From positions 5,890,001 to 5,954,000 of the forward strand of contig BRXU01000001.1 in the NCBI GenBank assembly GCA_030267565.1: a stretch of DNA of 64,000 nucleotides, written 5' to 3'. Each line of letters opens with the position of its first letter. The stretch's first letter is position 1. A program made the translations under genes and the position numbers. Positions 34,929 to 46,788 of this stretch are shown one piece after another. The stretch comes from Pleodorina starrii. Its lineage: Eukaryota > Chlorophyta > Chlorophyceae > Chlamydomonadales > Volvocaceae. Below the pieces are notes generated by a model. That model was given only the letters and a program-made list of their open reading frames with translations, was not told where the DNA came from and ran no database searches.

Positions 34929-37230
34929 GTACCACACAGTTTAAATGGCAAAGCTTCTGGCCGTGCAAAGATGCGGCACCAGCGCGAAAACAAGTGTTGT
35001 GAACGGTGCACGTGCTCAGATGGGCTTTAGACGATTTGCCAGAACCAACATGTAAGCAGCCGATCAATAACCCCTCGTGTAAGAATTCATCAACATTGAC
35101 TTCTTACCTTGTTGGCGAGCTGACGCGCTCGCGTCGATTGTCGCTGTCGCCTTCACAGGGACGAAGCCTCGCCCAAAAGCTGCCCGTAATGCCTAGAGTT
35201 TGGATGCAAAGGATCCATGATGAATTGCACGTTTCCAGTCAATTGGGTGCACAGTCCGAGCGCGAGCTTGCAAGCCGCGGCGGCTGGAAAGCACTGCAAC
35301 TGACCCGGCTAGACGCAATCAGCCTTCGTTGCGCTGCAGACGACTGGATGTCGCGCGCATGGAGCTGCGGCCGTTGGCCAAGAAGCGACATCGTGGTCAG
35401 TGGCGAGTGTTGTAAGTTAAGCTGAAAAAAATCGTCTTATCTAGGCATTGAACTATGATGATTGTATGTACTGAGCTGCCTAGTTATGCAACGTGGATTG
35501 GGCGTGCGACTATAACGGGAATGAGCAGTTGGTAGTTGCTTATCAGACTCGCAGATCTAGCAGGGTGGTCGCGCAACTTTCATCCAAGCCTCGGCGGGTC
35601 ACTCGGAAACCCCATTTATGTCGGCAGTGTAATTCGGCTGGTGGCAAGAGGCCATCAAGCAGTGCGCTGGTGTCTCCCACCACGGTGTCAAGGGTGTCAC
35701 TAGGGTTCTCGCAGAGGAGAGCCAAGACAGCAGCAGAATCTTCAGTCACATCACCTGAACATCGGTAATAGGTGACCATATCACGTGCTTTGCGTACCGG
35801 AAGTAACCATTCCGGCCGCATTCAGTATTCGGTGTGTAACGACAACTCCAGGCAACTCCATGAAACACTGTCATATTTGGTTCGAACACGACCATCAACA
35901 CATGAGCGTGAAAGATTCGCGGAACTCAACCCCAGACAAACGGTCATCAGGTACTGTAGTGCTTGCAGAAATTGTGCGAATGGCCAAACCCTACACGGCA
36001 ATACGCATGGTAGTACTCCAAAGCACGGCACAAACCTCCTACATACGACGATACCACACGGCACATTCAAGCCTACAGTTTTGCGCGAATATTGGCAACG
36101 CGAAAGTCCAGCAAGGGAGCGTATCCGCAGCAACCCCTGGAGCTCCTGCAGCTCCCTCCGCTGCTCCGAAACCCCAGGGCGCCACCAGCCTGCCACCAGC
36201 ACCCATGCATGGGGGCCCAACCACCACCCATCAGCTGTTGGTGCATACCATACGAGGCAAACCCCATCCGAGCCTTTGCAATATAGAAACAGTGCCCATA
36301 ACCGTGCCCTGGTCAATCTCGGCAACAGCGACACCCCACCCCAACCCCCGTGCCCCAATGGGCGGCACCACCCTCCCTTGTCCGCTTCGCAAGCTGCGTA
36401 CGGCACAAAGATGAATCACCACAAGGTCCACAACACAACACATAGCAAAAGCTGCACTGCCGCGGCGCAGGCCGGTCCACACTGTCTGAAAGTCCGTAAC
36501 GGACAGAGCCGCAAATGCTCCACACCCACTATCTAGACATTTGCTGCCCTGACTCGGCACCCACCAGCCACCGGCCCCACGTCAAAACCCGCGCAGCTCT
36601 GCCCGCCGGCACCAATTGCCAAAGCCCTCGAGACCGGGTCAAAGCACAGGCGACTTCTGGAACCGAAGCTCCGGGTGACCCCACCGGCCCCTACCCGCCC
36701 ACCTGCACAGCATCACAGAATGTCTTCCATGTTGGACGCAGGAAGCCCTACAACCTTACAAACCCTCAACTAAATCTACAACCGTCGCCAAAAACCGGAG
36801 CTGCACCAGCGCGAGCCAGCGCCCTGACAATTCAAAGTTCAAAACTTGCTATTCTAAACTTGCCTCTCCCCAGTGCACCCCAACGACTGAAGTTCACAGA
36901 TCTTGCTCCCCGGCAGCAGTCCCTTTTGCAGCTGCCACGCCCAGTGCTGTCGAGACTCACCGCACCAGGTCACGACTGGTCACAATGTGTGTGTATCGCG
37001 GGTCGCACCGACACCTCGTAGGGTACCGCAACCTTTTGGCCTGCTACTGCGCCGCAAGGCTGGGTGCTCAGTTTACTGTTGAGTCAGTGACACACGCCGT
37101 GGCCCGTATCGGTCAGTGTTGCGCCCCGCTGGTCCAGTAAATCATACAACGCTCCCAAGGCGCGTGGATCCCCACCCCGAGCAGCCGAGCTACGCTGCTC
37201 AAGTCCCACCATCCGTCTTCCCTGTCAATG
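34929..37230. other. Spacer upstream of TrpE and downstream of RNase T2 copy A
   Basis: No recognised gene. It contains the TrpE 5' flank and a weak minus-strand candidate at 35543-35821, listed separately. A TGTAA on the minus strand at 36756-36760 could serve the RNase T2 gene. Confidence 0.45.
35543..35821 (-). CDS. Hypothetical short frame
   Basis: A 92-residue frame starts at ATG 35821. Its composition is balanced, with few low-complexity runs (for example GDVTEDSAAVLALLCENPS), unlike most chance frames here, but it matches no family I know. An internal CAG acceptor just before the GDVTED stretch would also allow it to be an exon of a longer gene. No promoter or partner exon was found. 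Confidence 0.2.
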   Translation of the reverse strand: MRPEWLLPVRKARDMVTYYRCSGDVTEDSAAVLALLCENPSDTLDTVVGDTSALLDGLLPPAELHCRHKWGFRVTRRGLDESCATTLLDLRV

Positions 37231-40200
37231 TCAATGCACGGGCGCATACGGCTGCTGCTCTGCAGGGCTCGACCGCGCCGCCGCGGCCACGAGCAGACTC
37301 AACACGGGCCTCGACCCAAGGTGATCCAACAGGGGATTCACGTGCCAACCCCGCTGCTGCTGGTGCTGCTGCTGCCGCTCCAGCTCCTCCTCAGCCCCCT
37401 CCTCCTCCTCTTCCTCCTCAGTCGCCGACATACCCCTCTTCGCGAGGTGGATCTTCGGCGGAGATGCCGCCATGTCCACCGAGGCGCCGCTGCCGTCATC
37501 CTCCTCCTCCTCCTCCTCGTCGGACTGCAGCAGCAGCGGCTCTGACAGCTCACCCGCCCCGCCGCGGCTCTCCTCGCCGCAGCACGGCGACCACCACGAA
37601 TGCGGCAGCTTGCGCTGCTCCTGCTGCCCCCGGCCCCTCTCCTCGTCCGTCGCCTCCTCCTCCTCCTCCTCACAGTCGCACCCCAGCTCAGCCCCGGGTC
37701 GCTGCTCCCGCGGACCCCACCTGGCACCCACGAGCGCCATGCCCGTGACCACCAGCAACGCCAGCGAGATAGCCACCACGCAAATCAGCTGCACCGACAA
37801 CAGCAACACAACCCACATGGGCGCTGCCGCTGCGCCCGCGCCCACACCGCCGGCTGGCACCACCAGCACCTGCTGCACCGCCCACAGCACCGGGCCCGAG
37901 GCGCCGTCGCGCGTCACCGCCGTGAGCGCCGCCCCGCCGCCGCCGTCGCCCAGGGACGCCCGCTCCTCCGCCTCGTCCGCACTGAAGGCCAGTCCGTCTC
38001 CGCCGCCGCGGAGCTTGGACGTCCACACAAAGTCCTGCGCACCCAGGGAGCTCACGGACGACGACGAGGAGGAGGAGGAGGAGGAGGACTTGCGCTGCGA
38101 CGCCACTGGCAGCTGTCCTTCAGGCACGAGGTCATTGTTCAGCGGCTCGCTGCCGCTGCCTCCGCCTCCGCCGCCTCCGCTGATTTGGAACTGCTGCTGA
38201 AGCTGGGAAAGGGTGCGCTCCGCCAGAGCTGCGAGCACCGCCAGCGCGCCCGTGCCGCTCGGGGGGTTCGTGGCCGTCAGCGCCGCGACAGCGAGCTGCT
38301 GCTGCTGCTGCTTCTCGTCGTCGTCGTCGTCGTCGTCCCGCTGCATCAGCCGCTGCTCTATCAGCTGAATGTCCATCAGCTGCTGCTGCTGCTGCTGCTG
38401 CTCCGAGCCCAGGGTGCTCGAGTCCGAGCCGCCGCTGCCGCCAGCAGCAGCGGCCGTGGTGGCAGCGTCAGCCGAAGCCGACGCCAGAAGCGCGACCGCG
38501 TCAGGCTCCAGCAGCCAATAAATCGAGTCCTCCACCACAGTGCCCTCGTACGGCATCCCGTCGTCCAAGCCGCCCTCGGCCATCTCCGCGTGGCCCACGG
38601 CGCCGTCGGTGGCCTCTTCGTCGTCGCCGGCGGCGGCTGCCAAATCGGAACCTGCACCCTCAGTCGCACCCTCAGTTGCCACCTCCTCGGGAGCATCGAC
38701 AGCCTCAGCAGCTGTGTCGGTAGCAGCGAGTTGGTCGCCACCGGCGCCGATTCCCGCAACGGTGCCTTCCTGTTTCTGCTGCTGGTGCTGCTGCCGCCGC
38801 GCGTCCCCAGCCAGCTCAGTCTCCGGCCCCCCTGGACGGTCCCCCTCGGGGAGGAGGCGGAGAGGAGGGATGGTGAGCTGCTGGCAGGTGTTGCCAATGT
38901 GCGCCTCGTCACAGCTGTACGGCACCAGGTCCTTGTCGAAACACATCCAGATCTGAACATGTCACGCGGGGGGACACAAAGCGGGCGGCAGCGGCAGCGG
39001 CAGCGGCGCATACTGTCGGCTTGGCCCGGGACCCAACAGACACCTGCTGAATTTTAGGCACAAGTCCCAAAGAGGACTCCGGGCCCCGAGCAATGCAGAG
39101 AGAAGGCAGGATACGGTCCTCTACCACACACGCGCTGCCGGCTGCAATGAGGAGAGTGTGCGTCGGGAATTCGGGAATTGGGTGTCCTCGTGGCTTGCGG
39201 CCCAGACCCACCACGCACCTCCGACAGCTCCTTGTCGTAGCAGTGTACGACAGGTCGTACGCCGTATTCGTCGTGGATCGCGTCTGCCAGGTCCTTGGCA
39301 CGGTACACCTTGTGCTTATCAGGCACAATGTCGGCCTTGCGGAGCGCGGCCTGGGAGTAGGTAGGTAGGTAGGTAGGTAGGGAGCGTGGAAGGGGTTTAG
39401 CGGGTGTTTTGCTCCACCCCCCGGGGGACAAGACGGCAGCATTGGACGGTCGGCGTGCACCCGTCAGCTTCGCCCGGGGGATGACCCACCGGAGCTCGAT
39501 GCCACGTGGCACACTCCCGCCCGCCCGCCAGAATGCCCGCCGCAGTTTAAGTCAACGGCGCCGGGAACTCTTGTCCCTGATGCCGATGTCAGCTCGCCGC
39601 CACACAGTCGGCGGGCGGCCCCCCCCCCTTGCACGCACGCTCGGCACCCGACTGTCTTCTCACCGCCAAGTCGTAGCGCCGATGCAACTTGAGCACGTTG
39701 CTAAAGTACGAGTGCTCCGTCGGGAATATGCCGACGGAGCAGGTGCCGTGCTTGGACCACTCGTGCTCCCAAAAGTTCTCGTCCGAGTCCATGGTGCTCG
39801 GCCACTCGGACTCCAGTTCGTCCATCAGGTCCTCCAACTTGTCTTCATCAAACTTATTTGATGCATCGCAGAACTGCGGCCAGGTGCCGTCGTCGTAGTT
39901 GGGCCACAGGCCGTGGATGGTGAAGTGGTATCTGGAAGGTAGGAAGGGGGCGTGGGCGGGCGGGACGGGTAGCCGGAGGCGGTCGCGAGGAGTAATCAGA
40001 AATGGATGAGGCACATGAGTCGGCGCCGTTATTACAACACGCAATGGTGCGCTGTCTGTAGTCTGCTGCTGCCGCTGCGTGGAGCCAATCCTCAGCGCTC
40101 TTTGAGCCTTCCCCGGCGCTTGTGTAATAGTACGAAGAGACCCCATCGGGCCCTGCGCAGGTAAATCTTACCCGCGGTTGTGAAGCAATGTGCACGAATG

Positions 40201-40469
40201 CTTGGAGCAATAGCTGCCGGGCCATTGCCTGCAGGCGACCGGAAGGAATCCTGAGTTGCTGTTGAACCTAGCTGGACGTGACTTGCAAAACCGATATCGC
40301 CAAATCACCTGACAAGCAGAAAGTAGTCAAATTTTGTCGCCTGTCTGTTGATGGTTTGTAGCGAGACAACATGCCTGGCGCAGCTCGCGAGGCATAGTAG
40401 GCCGGCTAAAGCAAACCCGCGCAGTATCAACGCACAAGTCCGGTTTACTGCTGAAAAAGCAGGCATCAT
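37231..40469 (-). CDS. RNase T2 copy A with a very long, membrane-spanning C-terminal extension, 5 exons
   Basis: Secretory acid ribonuclease that cleaves RNA via 2',3'-cyclic phosphates. Exons: 40469-40309, 40228-40172, 39931-39664, 39350-39219, 38952-37231; 779 residues. A signal peptide spans residues ~15-35. Exon 1 ends FDYFLLVR, exon 2 gives QWPGSYC, exon 3 carries both active-site boxes (FTIHGLWP and FWEHEWSKHGTC), exon 4 the HCYDKELSE region and exon 5 WMCFDKDL. The catalytic His and Glu/Lys residues are present. After the ~220-residue catalytic part, exon 5 runs on for over 500 residues. These hold Gln, Asp, Ser and Glu tracts and one hydrophobic segment around WVVLLLSVQLICVV, then an acidic, Gln-rich tail. 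This predicts a type I membrane protein with the RNase on the lumenal or extracellular side. Exon lengths and phases for exons 2-4 equal those of copy B. Confidence 0.85.
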
Positions 40470-41680
40470 CGCAGCTGCTTCGGGTTAGAAGTCGCTAGCG
40501 CCTAATTGCCAGCGCTTCACCCAAAACAAGTCTAGCGACTTGATGCCCAGAAGTCAAACCCTTCACGACATGCAGGCATCCAGTTGTTTCAGTCAATTCG
40601 AATACATTGCACATATTGCGCTCAGCGGGAATTCTGGGCATAGCCGAACACACAAATGGTTGGTAGGTCGCCGTACATCTGAGAAACCGGCCCTCGCCGT
40701 TGCCTCGACTCGGCGCCCATTAATACTCGAAGCTTGCGCATAGTATTTTCGGAGATGTATAAGGCAGTATAAATGCAGTTTTAAGTAGTTTTGGGCGAGA
40801 TGCGCATAATCAAGAGAGACGGGCGGTCCAATCCACATCGCGCATTACCTACTTATACACATCGGGTCAGCTGAGAATTATGATGAGCCATATTTTCCAG
40901 CCAGGAGCAATCTTCGTTATAAAATGGCGTGAGAGACGTCAGGGTCTATCACAGAAAGGCGGGCCCAGTCCGCCATAGCCCGCCAAACCAAGGCATATTA
41001 CTTAGCCCCTAGAGCCAGTAATGTTTTGACATTACGGGCTCTATAGCGTATTCTGCGCTCTACCATGCCCTCAGGGTATCGTCGCGCATACAGAAACCAT
41101 CAAAGGTTTGCACGACGTTCAAATATTAATTGAGTGACAGCCTGCGCGGCTTTGCAAAAACCCGGATACTGGAAGCGTGACAAGCGCAAGGCACCTTGCT
41201 GGCCCTTTTGGGAGGGGCAGCAAGGGTGTCAAGCTGGCAAAAGCGGCGGCTCGCGGGAGCGCGGTGAAGGCCGCCGCCACCGCGACGGCCGGTGCCGGGC
41301 CCAGTGCACAAGCGGGGTCGGGTTGAGGCCGGCGAGGGCGGCAGCAGCGGGTACGGGGGCAGCGACGTTTAAGGAGGGGGGCGACAACAGACAGAGTGAC
41401 GGGGAAACGACCTGCAGCGGGGAGATCGAGAGCGATGGGGAGTTTGGAAGCGAGGAGGCGGGCGCGTGGGGGAGCGCGAGGGAGAGTGATGGGTAGGAGG
41501 ATGAGGGCGGTGTGCTATAGTTCGCAGCTGGGTTTGGCGTGTATCAGGCAGCGAAAGAGGCAATGGTTCTGAGGGGAAACGGGTTGTTCAGGGTTGTAAT
41601 TGTAGTTGCCCGCGCGCCCTTGAAATTAAATCACGTCTGGGATGCGCGACTCGCAATATTAACCCAAAACGAGTGCGGGA
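40470..41680. other. Spacer upstream of RNase T2 copy A
   Basis: AT-richer 5' flank of the RNase gene with no clear TATA box. A perfect-looking hairpin lies at 41011-41042. The 120-codon plus-strand frame at 41134-41496 is compositionally biased and has no recognised domain. Confidence 0.45.
41011..41042. repeat. Short inverted repeat (hairpin)
   Basis: AGAGCC-GTAATG is followed, after a six-base loop, by CATTAC-GGCTCT, a 13-bp stem with one central mismatch. It has no neighbouring gene end within a few hundred bases, so a terminator role is not supported. Confidence 0.7.
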
Positions 41681-42830
41681 CTCGAAGCTGGGCCCATGGC
41701 TGGGCCCATGGGTCGAGGCTGGGCCCATGGGTCGAGGCTGGGCCCATGGGTCGAGGCTGGGCCCATGGGTCGAGGCTGGGCCCATGGGTCGAGGCTGGGC
41801 CATGGGTCGAGGCTGGGCCCATGGGTCGAGGCTGGGCCCATGGGTCGAGGCTGGGCCCATGGGTCGAGACTGGGACGATGCGCATGGGTCGAGGCTGGGC
41901 CCATGGGTCGAGGCTGGGTGCAAGGGCCGAGGCTGGTCCCATGGGTCGAGGCTGGGCCCATGGGTCGAGGCTGGGCCCATGGGTCGAGGCTGGGCCCATG
42001 GGTCGAGGCTGGGCCCATGGGTCGAGGCTGGGCCCATGGGTCGAGGCTGGGCCCATGGGCCGAGGCTGGGCCCATGGGCCGAGGCTGGGCCCATGGGTCG
42101 AGGCTGGGCCCATGGGTCGAGGCTGAACCCATGGGTCGACGCTGGGCCCATGGGCCGAGGCTGGGCCCATGGGCCGAGGCTGGGCCCATGGGCCGAGGCT
42201 GGGCCCATGGTTCGAGGCTGGGCCCATGGTTCGAGGCTGGGCCCATGGGCCGAGGCTGGGCCCATGGTTCGAGGCTGGGCCCATGGTTCGAGGCTGGGCC
42301 CATGGGCCGAGGCTGGGCCCATGGGTCAAGGCTGGGCCCATGGGCCGAGGCTGGGCCCATGGGTCGAGGCTGGGCCCATGGGTCGAGGCTGGGCCCATGG
42401 GTCGAGGCTGGGCCCATGGGCCGAGGCTGGGCCCATGGGTCGAGGCTTGGCCCATGGGTCGAGGCTGGGCCCCTGGGCCGACGCTGGGCCCATGGGCCGA
42501 GGCTGGGCCCATGGGTTGAGGCTGGGCCCATGGGCCGAGGCTGGGCCCATGGGTCGAGGCTGGGCCCATGGGTCGAGGCTGGGCCCATGGGCCGAGGCTG
42601 GGCCCATGGGTCGAGGCTGGGCCCATGGGTCGAGGCTGGGCCCATGGGTCGAGGCTGGGCCCATGGGTCGAGGCTGGGCCCATGGGTCGAGGCTGGGCCC
42701 ATGGGCCGAGGCTGGGCCCATGGGCCGAGGCTGGGCCCATGGGTCGAGGCTGGGCCCATGGGTCGAGGCTGCGCCCATGGGACGAGGCTGGGCCGATGGG
42801 TCGAGGCTGGGCCCATGGGTCGAAGCCGTA
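41681..42830. repeat. 19-bp minisatellite, about 60 copies
   Basis: The unit is GGGCCCATGGGTCGAGGCT, repeated head to tail over about 1.15 kb. Variants are mainly at one position (GTCGA, GCCGA or TTCGA). One 18-bp unit occurs near 41797 and a degenerate patch at 41868-41940. Because 19 is not a multiple of three and the unit lacks stop codons on both strands, several frames stay open for 380-430 codons on each strand. These frames are a by-product of the repeat and are not annotated as genes. Confidence 0.97.
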
Positions 42831-43315
42831 TACGGGATGCTGGGGACGTTCATCGGCACCACCATAACAATTCAATTCGTTCAAACCCCGTCATCTTGCG
42901 CGGAGTATAGCTGTAGACCCGTTACCCGGTTACGGACTGTATTTTCGGTGCACAAAAGCCCCGCACGGCTTTAGTCCCCCCCGCTCAAAGCTCAACCCAC
43001 TTCCCCGCGGCAGTGCATGCAACGAAGTACAGCGACGAAAAGAATCATCAACGTTTGTCCCAATCGCGGGAAGTCGAGCGCCATTCTAGCGCCCAGTGCA
43101 CGGCTGCTGCAGCAGCGAAGCCTCATCGGTTGTTCCACGTCGGACCGTTCCCCTCCCCCTCGCGCCCATCCCTCTCCTCTAACTTGCTGTTCACAAAAAG
43201 TGCATCAGGGAAGGACCTCCGCAGCTCAGCAAGCACAGAAACGGTGACAGCGGGAAGCCTCTGGCCGGCCTTGCTCCCGGCATACTGCGCCATGCCCTGC
43301 AGTGCATGTGGACCC
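42831..43315. other. Spacer between the minisatellite and the hydrolase gene
   Basis: The 3' flank of the minus-strand hydrolase gene. No exon, RNA gene or repeat was identified. Confidence 0.5.
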
Positions 43316-44797
43316 CTAGGTGGACCCCGACTCCAGGAACCAGTTCAGCCCCTCCTGCGCAATGTCCGTGGGGATGGTATGGCCTCCAGAAAACCTGACG
43401 AGGGGCGGCGTGAAACGGGGCGGGGGAGGTCGGGAGACGGGGTGTGGCAGGGCGGGGCAAAGAGTGTGTTTGGTGGGGTGGCAGGGGGCAAAGAGTGTGT
43501 TCGGGAGGCCGACAGCCGGCGAGGCACCTCAGCAGGGGCCATCTACACCCCAAAGCTCGCGCTTACCAAGACCTCACAATCACCTCCTCAAGCCCCTCCA
43601 AGCCCCTCCAAGCCCCTCCAAGCCCCTCCAAGCCCCTGCTCCACGCACGCTCTCACTCACTCATGGTACATCACCTCACAGCCCATTGCCTGCAGCCTCG
43701 GCACGATTCCCCGGGAGCACCGCACTGGCAGCATCCTGTCGCCGTCGCCGTGGCTCACATACACGCGCGGCCGGCCGCCGGCGCTGCCGTATACCGCCGC
43801 CGACGCCGATGCCGCCGGCGGCGGCGCCATGAAGCCGGGCGAGAAAGCGATGAGGTGGCTGAAGACGTCGGCGTTGGGCAGTCCCAGCGACAGAGCGTAG
43901 CTGGCGCCGTCGGAGAAGCCCGCCAGCGCGACGCGGCGTGGCTCGACGGCGAAGGCCGCGAAGACCTTGGCGAGAGCTCGATCGATGTGGGTCACATCGG
44001 GGCCGAAGCCGCCGCGGATGACGTCCCAGGTACCGCCGCGGCTCTCCGGAACCACCAGGATGCAGCGGCTGGGAGGCGGTGAGAACGGGGGAGCGGTGAG
44101 GGTCAGGGTTGCAGTTCCGTTGGGGCATGGGGTTTGGGGTGGGCGTACGTGTGGGCTACGCGCGGGGTCGCGTGGCTTCATTTCAACACATCCGGTCGAT
44201 CAATCGAATCCATCCGGCCAGCGGCGGCTTCCACGGCATGTCGGTTTGTCTCATGGTGAGTGGGAGTGGGAGTGATCGACCGGCGCAGAAACGTTGCTGA
44301 GGCTGCTGCCGACCAGCTTGCGGGGCGAGGTAGCGCTGAGTGCTTGTGAGTTGTGACGGTGCGCGCGGTGGGAGGCAGCAGGCGAGGCGGCCCTGCCTGT
44401 ACCTGGCATCCAGGTTTCGGAGGCCGCCAAAGGTGAGGAAGGTGTCGCTCGGCGACGCACGGCCGCCGGCGCCGTGCAGCATGACCACCAGCGGCGAGGG
44501 CCGGAAGGGGTCGTAGGAGGGCGGAACGTAGAAGAAGCCATCGCGCTTGGATGCAGCGGCACGTTGTGGCGGCGGCAGCGCCGCCGCCGCTGCGGCCGCC
44601 GTCGCAACGCCCAGCGGCTGGGGCTTGCCGATCAGGTCGGCTTCGGCGCCGGCGCCGGCGCTGCTGCCGCCGGGGCTCCGCGGCCGCGGGAGGTTGTCCA
44701 CCGCGGGCGCTGTGTCGCGAAGGGCGGCCTCAAGCAGGCGCATGGGCCTGGCGGTAAGGCGGAACGGAGCGGCGCGGTCGCCTGCATGGCATTGCAT
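43316..44797 (-). CDS. Alpha/beta-hydrolase (esterase, phospholipase/carboxylesterase type), 3 exons
   Basis: Exons: 44797-44403, 44068-43661, 43394-43316, phases 2/2, giving 293 residues. After an Ala/Pro-rich N-terminal ~100 residues come FYVPPSYDP and LVVMLHGAGG (oxyanion-hole region), then ILVVPESRGGTWD. The nucleophile elbow is GFSDGA, the acidic residue is probably in SHGDGDRMLPV, and the catalytic His is in FSGGHTIP, with the codon before it completed across the last intron. All three triad residues are thus visible. The fold resembles bacterial predicted esterases (YpfH-like) and PHB-depolymerase-like hydrolases; the substrate is unknown. The start at 44797 is the first in-frame ATG, but one 54 bases downstream is also possible. 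No obvious signal peptide. Confidence 0.8.
43570..43637. repeat. AAGCCCCTCC tandem repeat in a hydrolase intron
   Basis: About six to seven copies of a 10-bp unit lie in the second intron of the hydrolase gene. No coding role. Confidence 0.8.
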
Positions 44798-45445
44798 TCC
44801 TGACTGCGTGACTAGGCTTACCGCACCGCGGAGTGGTAATGGTAAGGTCAGGACCAAGGTGTGCCGTAACTGCTTATGCAAGGAGAAGGGTTGGTTTTAG
44901 GGTGTATTCTACATTTCAATGCTGCCAATCGCGATGACGTTGGCGGGCTTCGCTGCTTCGCTACGTGCAGCTCTATTTGTCCGATTATGCTTAGGATTGT
45001 GGTATAACCGAATAAATTTATGTGCATTCGTAAATGTTACAAGAAGTGATGCGCATCTGGACAGGGCCGACGATGGCAGCTGGTCTACGTGTAGTGTCTG
45101 CCAGTGAACCAGGGGTCAGTGACTGCCGCTGGTTGGGATGCGGGAGGATGGCAGTAATATGTAATGCACGCGTTGAGGTGCAAGACAGTTGAGGCCCTGC
45201 TATGTGCATTAGCGTGCGAACTGGTGCGAAGGCACACACGCATTGTTATGGTACGTGCGCTCGTTTGAAGTTTGTGGGGGTTATAGCCAATTTACATGAC
45301 ACACGTTACGTTACCTCACGTTGACATGTAAAGTGGCAGGCCCAAACGGATCCCAATTTACATGGGCTGTTTTGGGGACGTTATCTCTGTTGGCGCGACG
45401 TCCGTACACACTATGTTTTGGGGCGGTAACGTCAAAGCGCCCATG

Positions 45446-45899
45446 TCATATCACTCCAGCACGATGTTGAACCCTTAGGACGAAGCCTGCAGCGTCGTTG
45501 CCCATAATGGAACCCGACGCGCCGAGGTCGGCATCATCGCGCGAGAGCTCGTTCTCAGAGTACGCCAAGCCCTCGATGGCGGTCTCATCGCGCTCATTGT
45601 TTGCATATTGATAAAGTTGTGCGGCGTCGGCGAGCGGCTGCGACCGCGGCCGGCCCTGCGCGGCGTCGGCATGGCTCTTGGAAGCTCGGCCTGACCGACC
45701 ACTGTGTCTTGTCGAGAAGCAGCAGCGCCTTGTCAAGAGCCATGTTGACTTTATGCAGAACTAGCCGGCAGCGAAACTCATTCGGGAGTGCCGACCGTGG
45801 TGAGGGACCGGTGCGCTTGTAGGTCGTACTATTTTGGAAAATAGTACGGCACGCATTCTCCAGCGCTGTTCCCGCGCACTTGTCATAAAAGTTATCCAC
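45446..45899 (-). pseudogene. Hypothetical protein split by a one-base frame change
   Basis: An ATG at 45899 opens a frame of good composition (MDNFYDKCAGTALENAC onward) through about residue 70 (ALLLLDKTQ). From about 45700 the adjacent frame takes over with equally protein-like sequence (DETAIEGLAYSENELSRDDA), ending at a TGA at 45446. Joined, it would be about 150 residues. No splice pair can bridge the frames, so a frameshift, a sequencing error or two unrelated frames remain. I recognise no family. Confidence 0.3.
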
Positions 45900-46723
45900 A
45901 TAACTGCCTTGATATATGCCTTTCCTAACGCTGCCATTTTTGTCAGGCGATCAAGGCTCTAATCGCGGCAATCCGCATCAAGGCATCCGCATGCCTTTGG
46001 ATCCACGCCGGCCCGGCAACAGCGCAGCCGACCTGCCAGCGCACCGATGCGGGGCTGTGCAGGGCAAGCAGCAGCGCGTACCAGCGTGCTTGACCAACAT
46101 GCACGCTTAATGAAAGGGGCCTGCGCTTTGCACCTCGTAAATTTGCTGTGTGTCGTTGGAAATTGCTGCAAGTCCTGTAAAATCGGCTGCTCCGCCATTT
46201 TACAAGGGGCATCCCTCTGGGGTGACCTGGGCCTCCATTGACGGGCACGAATCCAACGCCTTACAATCTCGCTGGCTGTCTGGGGTCTTTACTTGATTGC
46301 TGTTGGCCTTCCATCTCCACAACCAAGTCGGAAAACGGCTTAGACCTTGCTATGAAGCAACTTGGCCATCCTGTCCACTTGACAAAGGACTTGGAAGGGG
46401 TCGGCTTCGCAGCACAATGCCTCTGCGAAGCAATTTATTTAGAGGCATTTACAGCTTGAAGTATACGGGTTGCCAGCTGCCTGCGTGTCACGTGGCCAAT
46501 GTGTGCGAGCTGCGAGGCGTTACGGTATGGCGGGAACCGGCTCGCTCCCCCAAGTCTTGTGTTGGTAGCTGCGTAAATGCAACTTGATATACTTCTCTAG
46601 GGAAAGTCTGGCCCGAATATACGTTTGGTCCCGGAGGGCATACTTTTGTCGACCTCTAGATCCGGCACCAACCGTCCGAAATCGTTTCCTTTTCCTCCAC
46701 CCTCAAATGCGTCACGAGTCCAG

Positions 46724-46729
46724 TATATA
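46724..46729 (+). promoter_or_regulatory. TATA box of RNase T2 copy B
   Basis: TATATA lies 60 bases upstream of the start codon at 46789, in a region with no competing ATG in the same frame. The spacing fits a short-leader TATA promoter. Confidence 0.5.
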
Positions 46730-46788
46730 GGACTAAACGCCTGAATTACATTATCCGTGCCAAACCGCGTTGAAGAGCACCTGCAATC

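Larger units (their letters stand above)
44798..46788. other. Spacer between hydrolase and RNase T2 copy B
   Basis: Shared 5' flank of two divergent genes. It holds the broken frame at 45446-45899 and the RNase TATA box, both listed separately. Several short inverted repeats are present, such as the TTTACATG/CATGTAAA pair near 45291-45332. Confidence 0.45.

Noticed and set aside
37600..39057. 485-codon plus-strand frame
   Set aside because: Antisense shadow of the RNase T2 copy A extension; composition mirrors its Gln/Ser/Glu codons and it lacks any domain.
41681..42830. CRISPR-like array
   Set aside because: Units are contiguous 19-bp repeats without unique spacers, in eukaryotic nuclear DNA.
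41539..42974. Four to six overlapping 180-433-codon frames of Gly/Trp/Pro/His repeats
   Set aside because: They are created by the stop-free 19-bp minisatellite in several frames on both strands; no start, splice or domain evidence.
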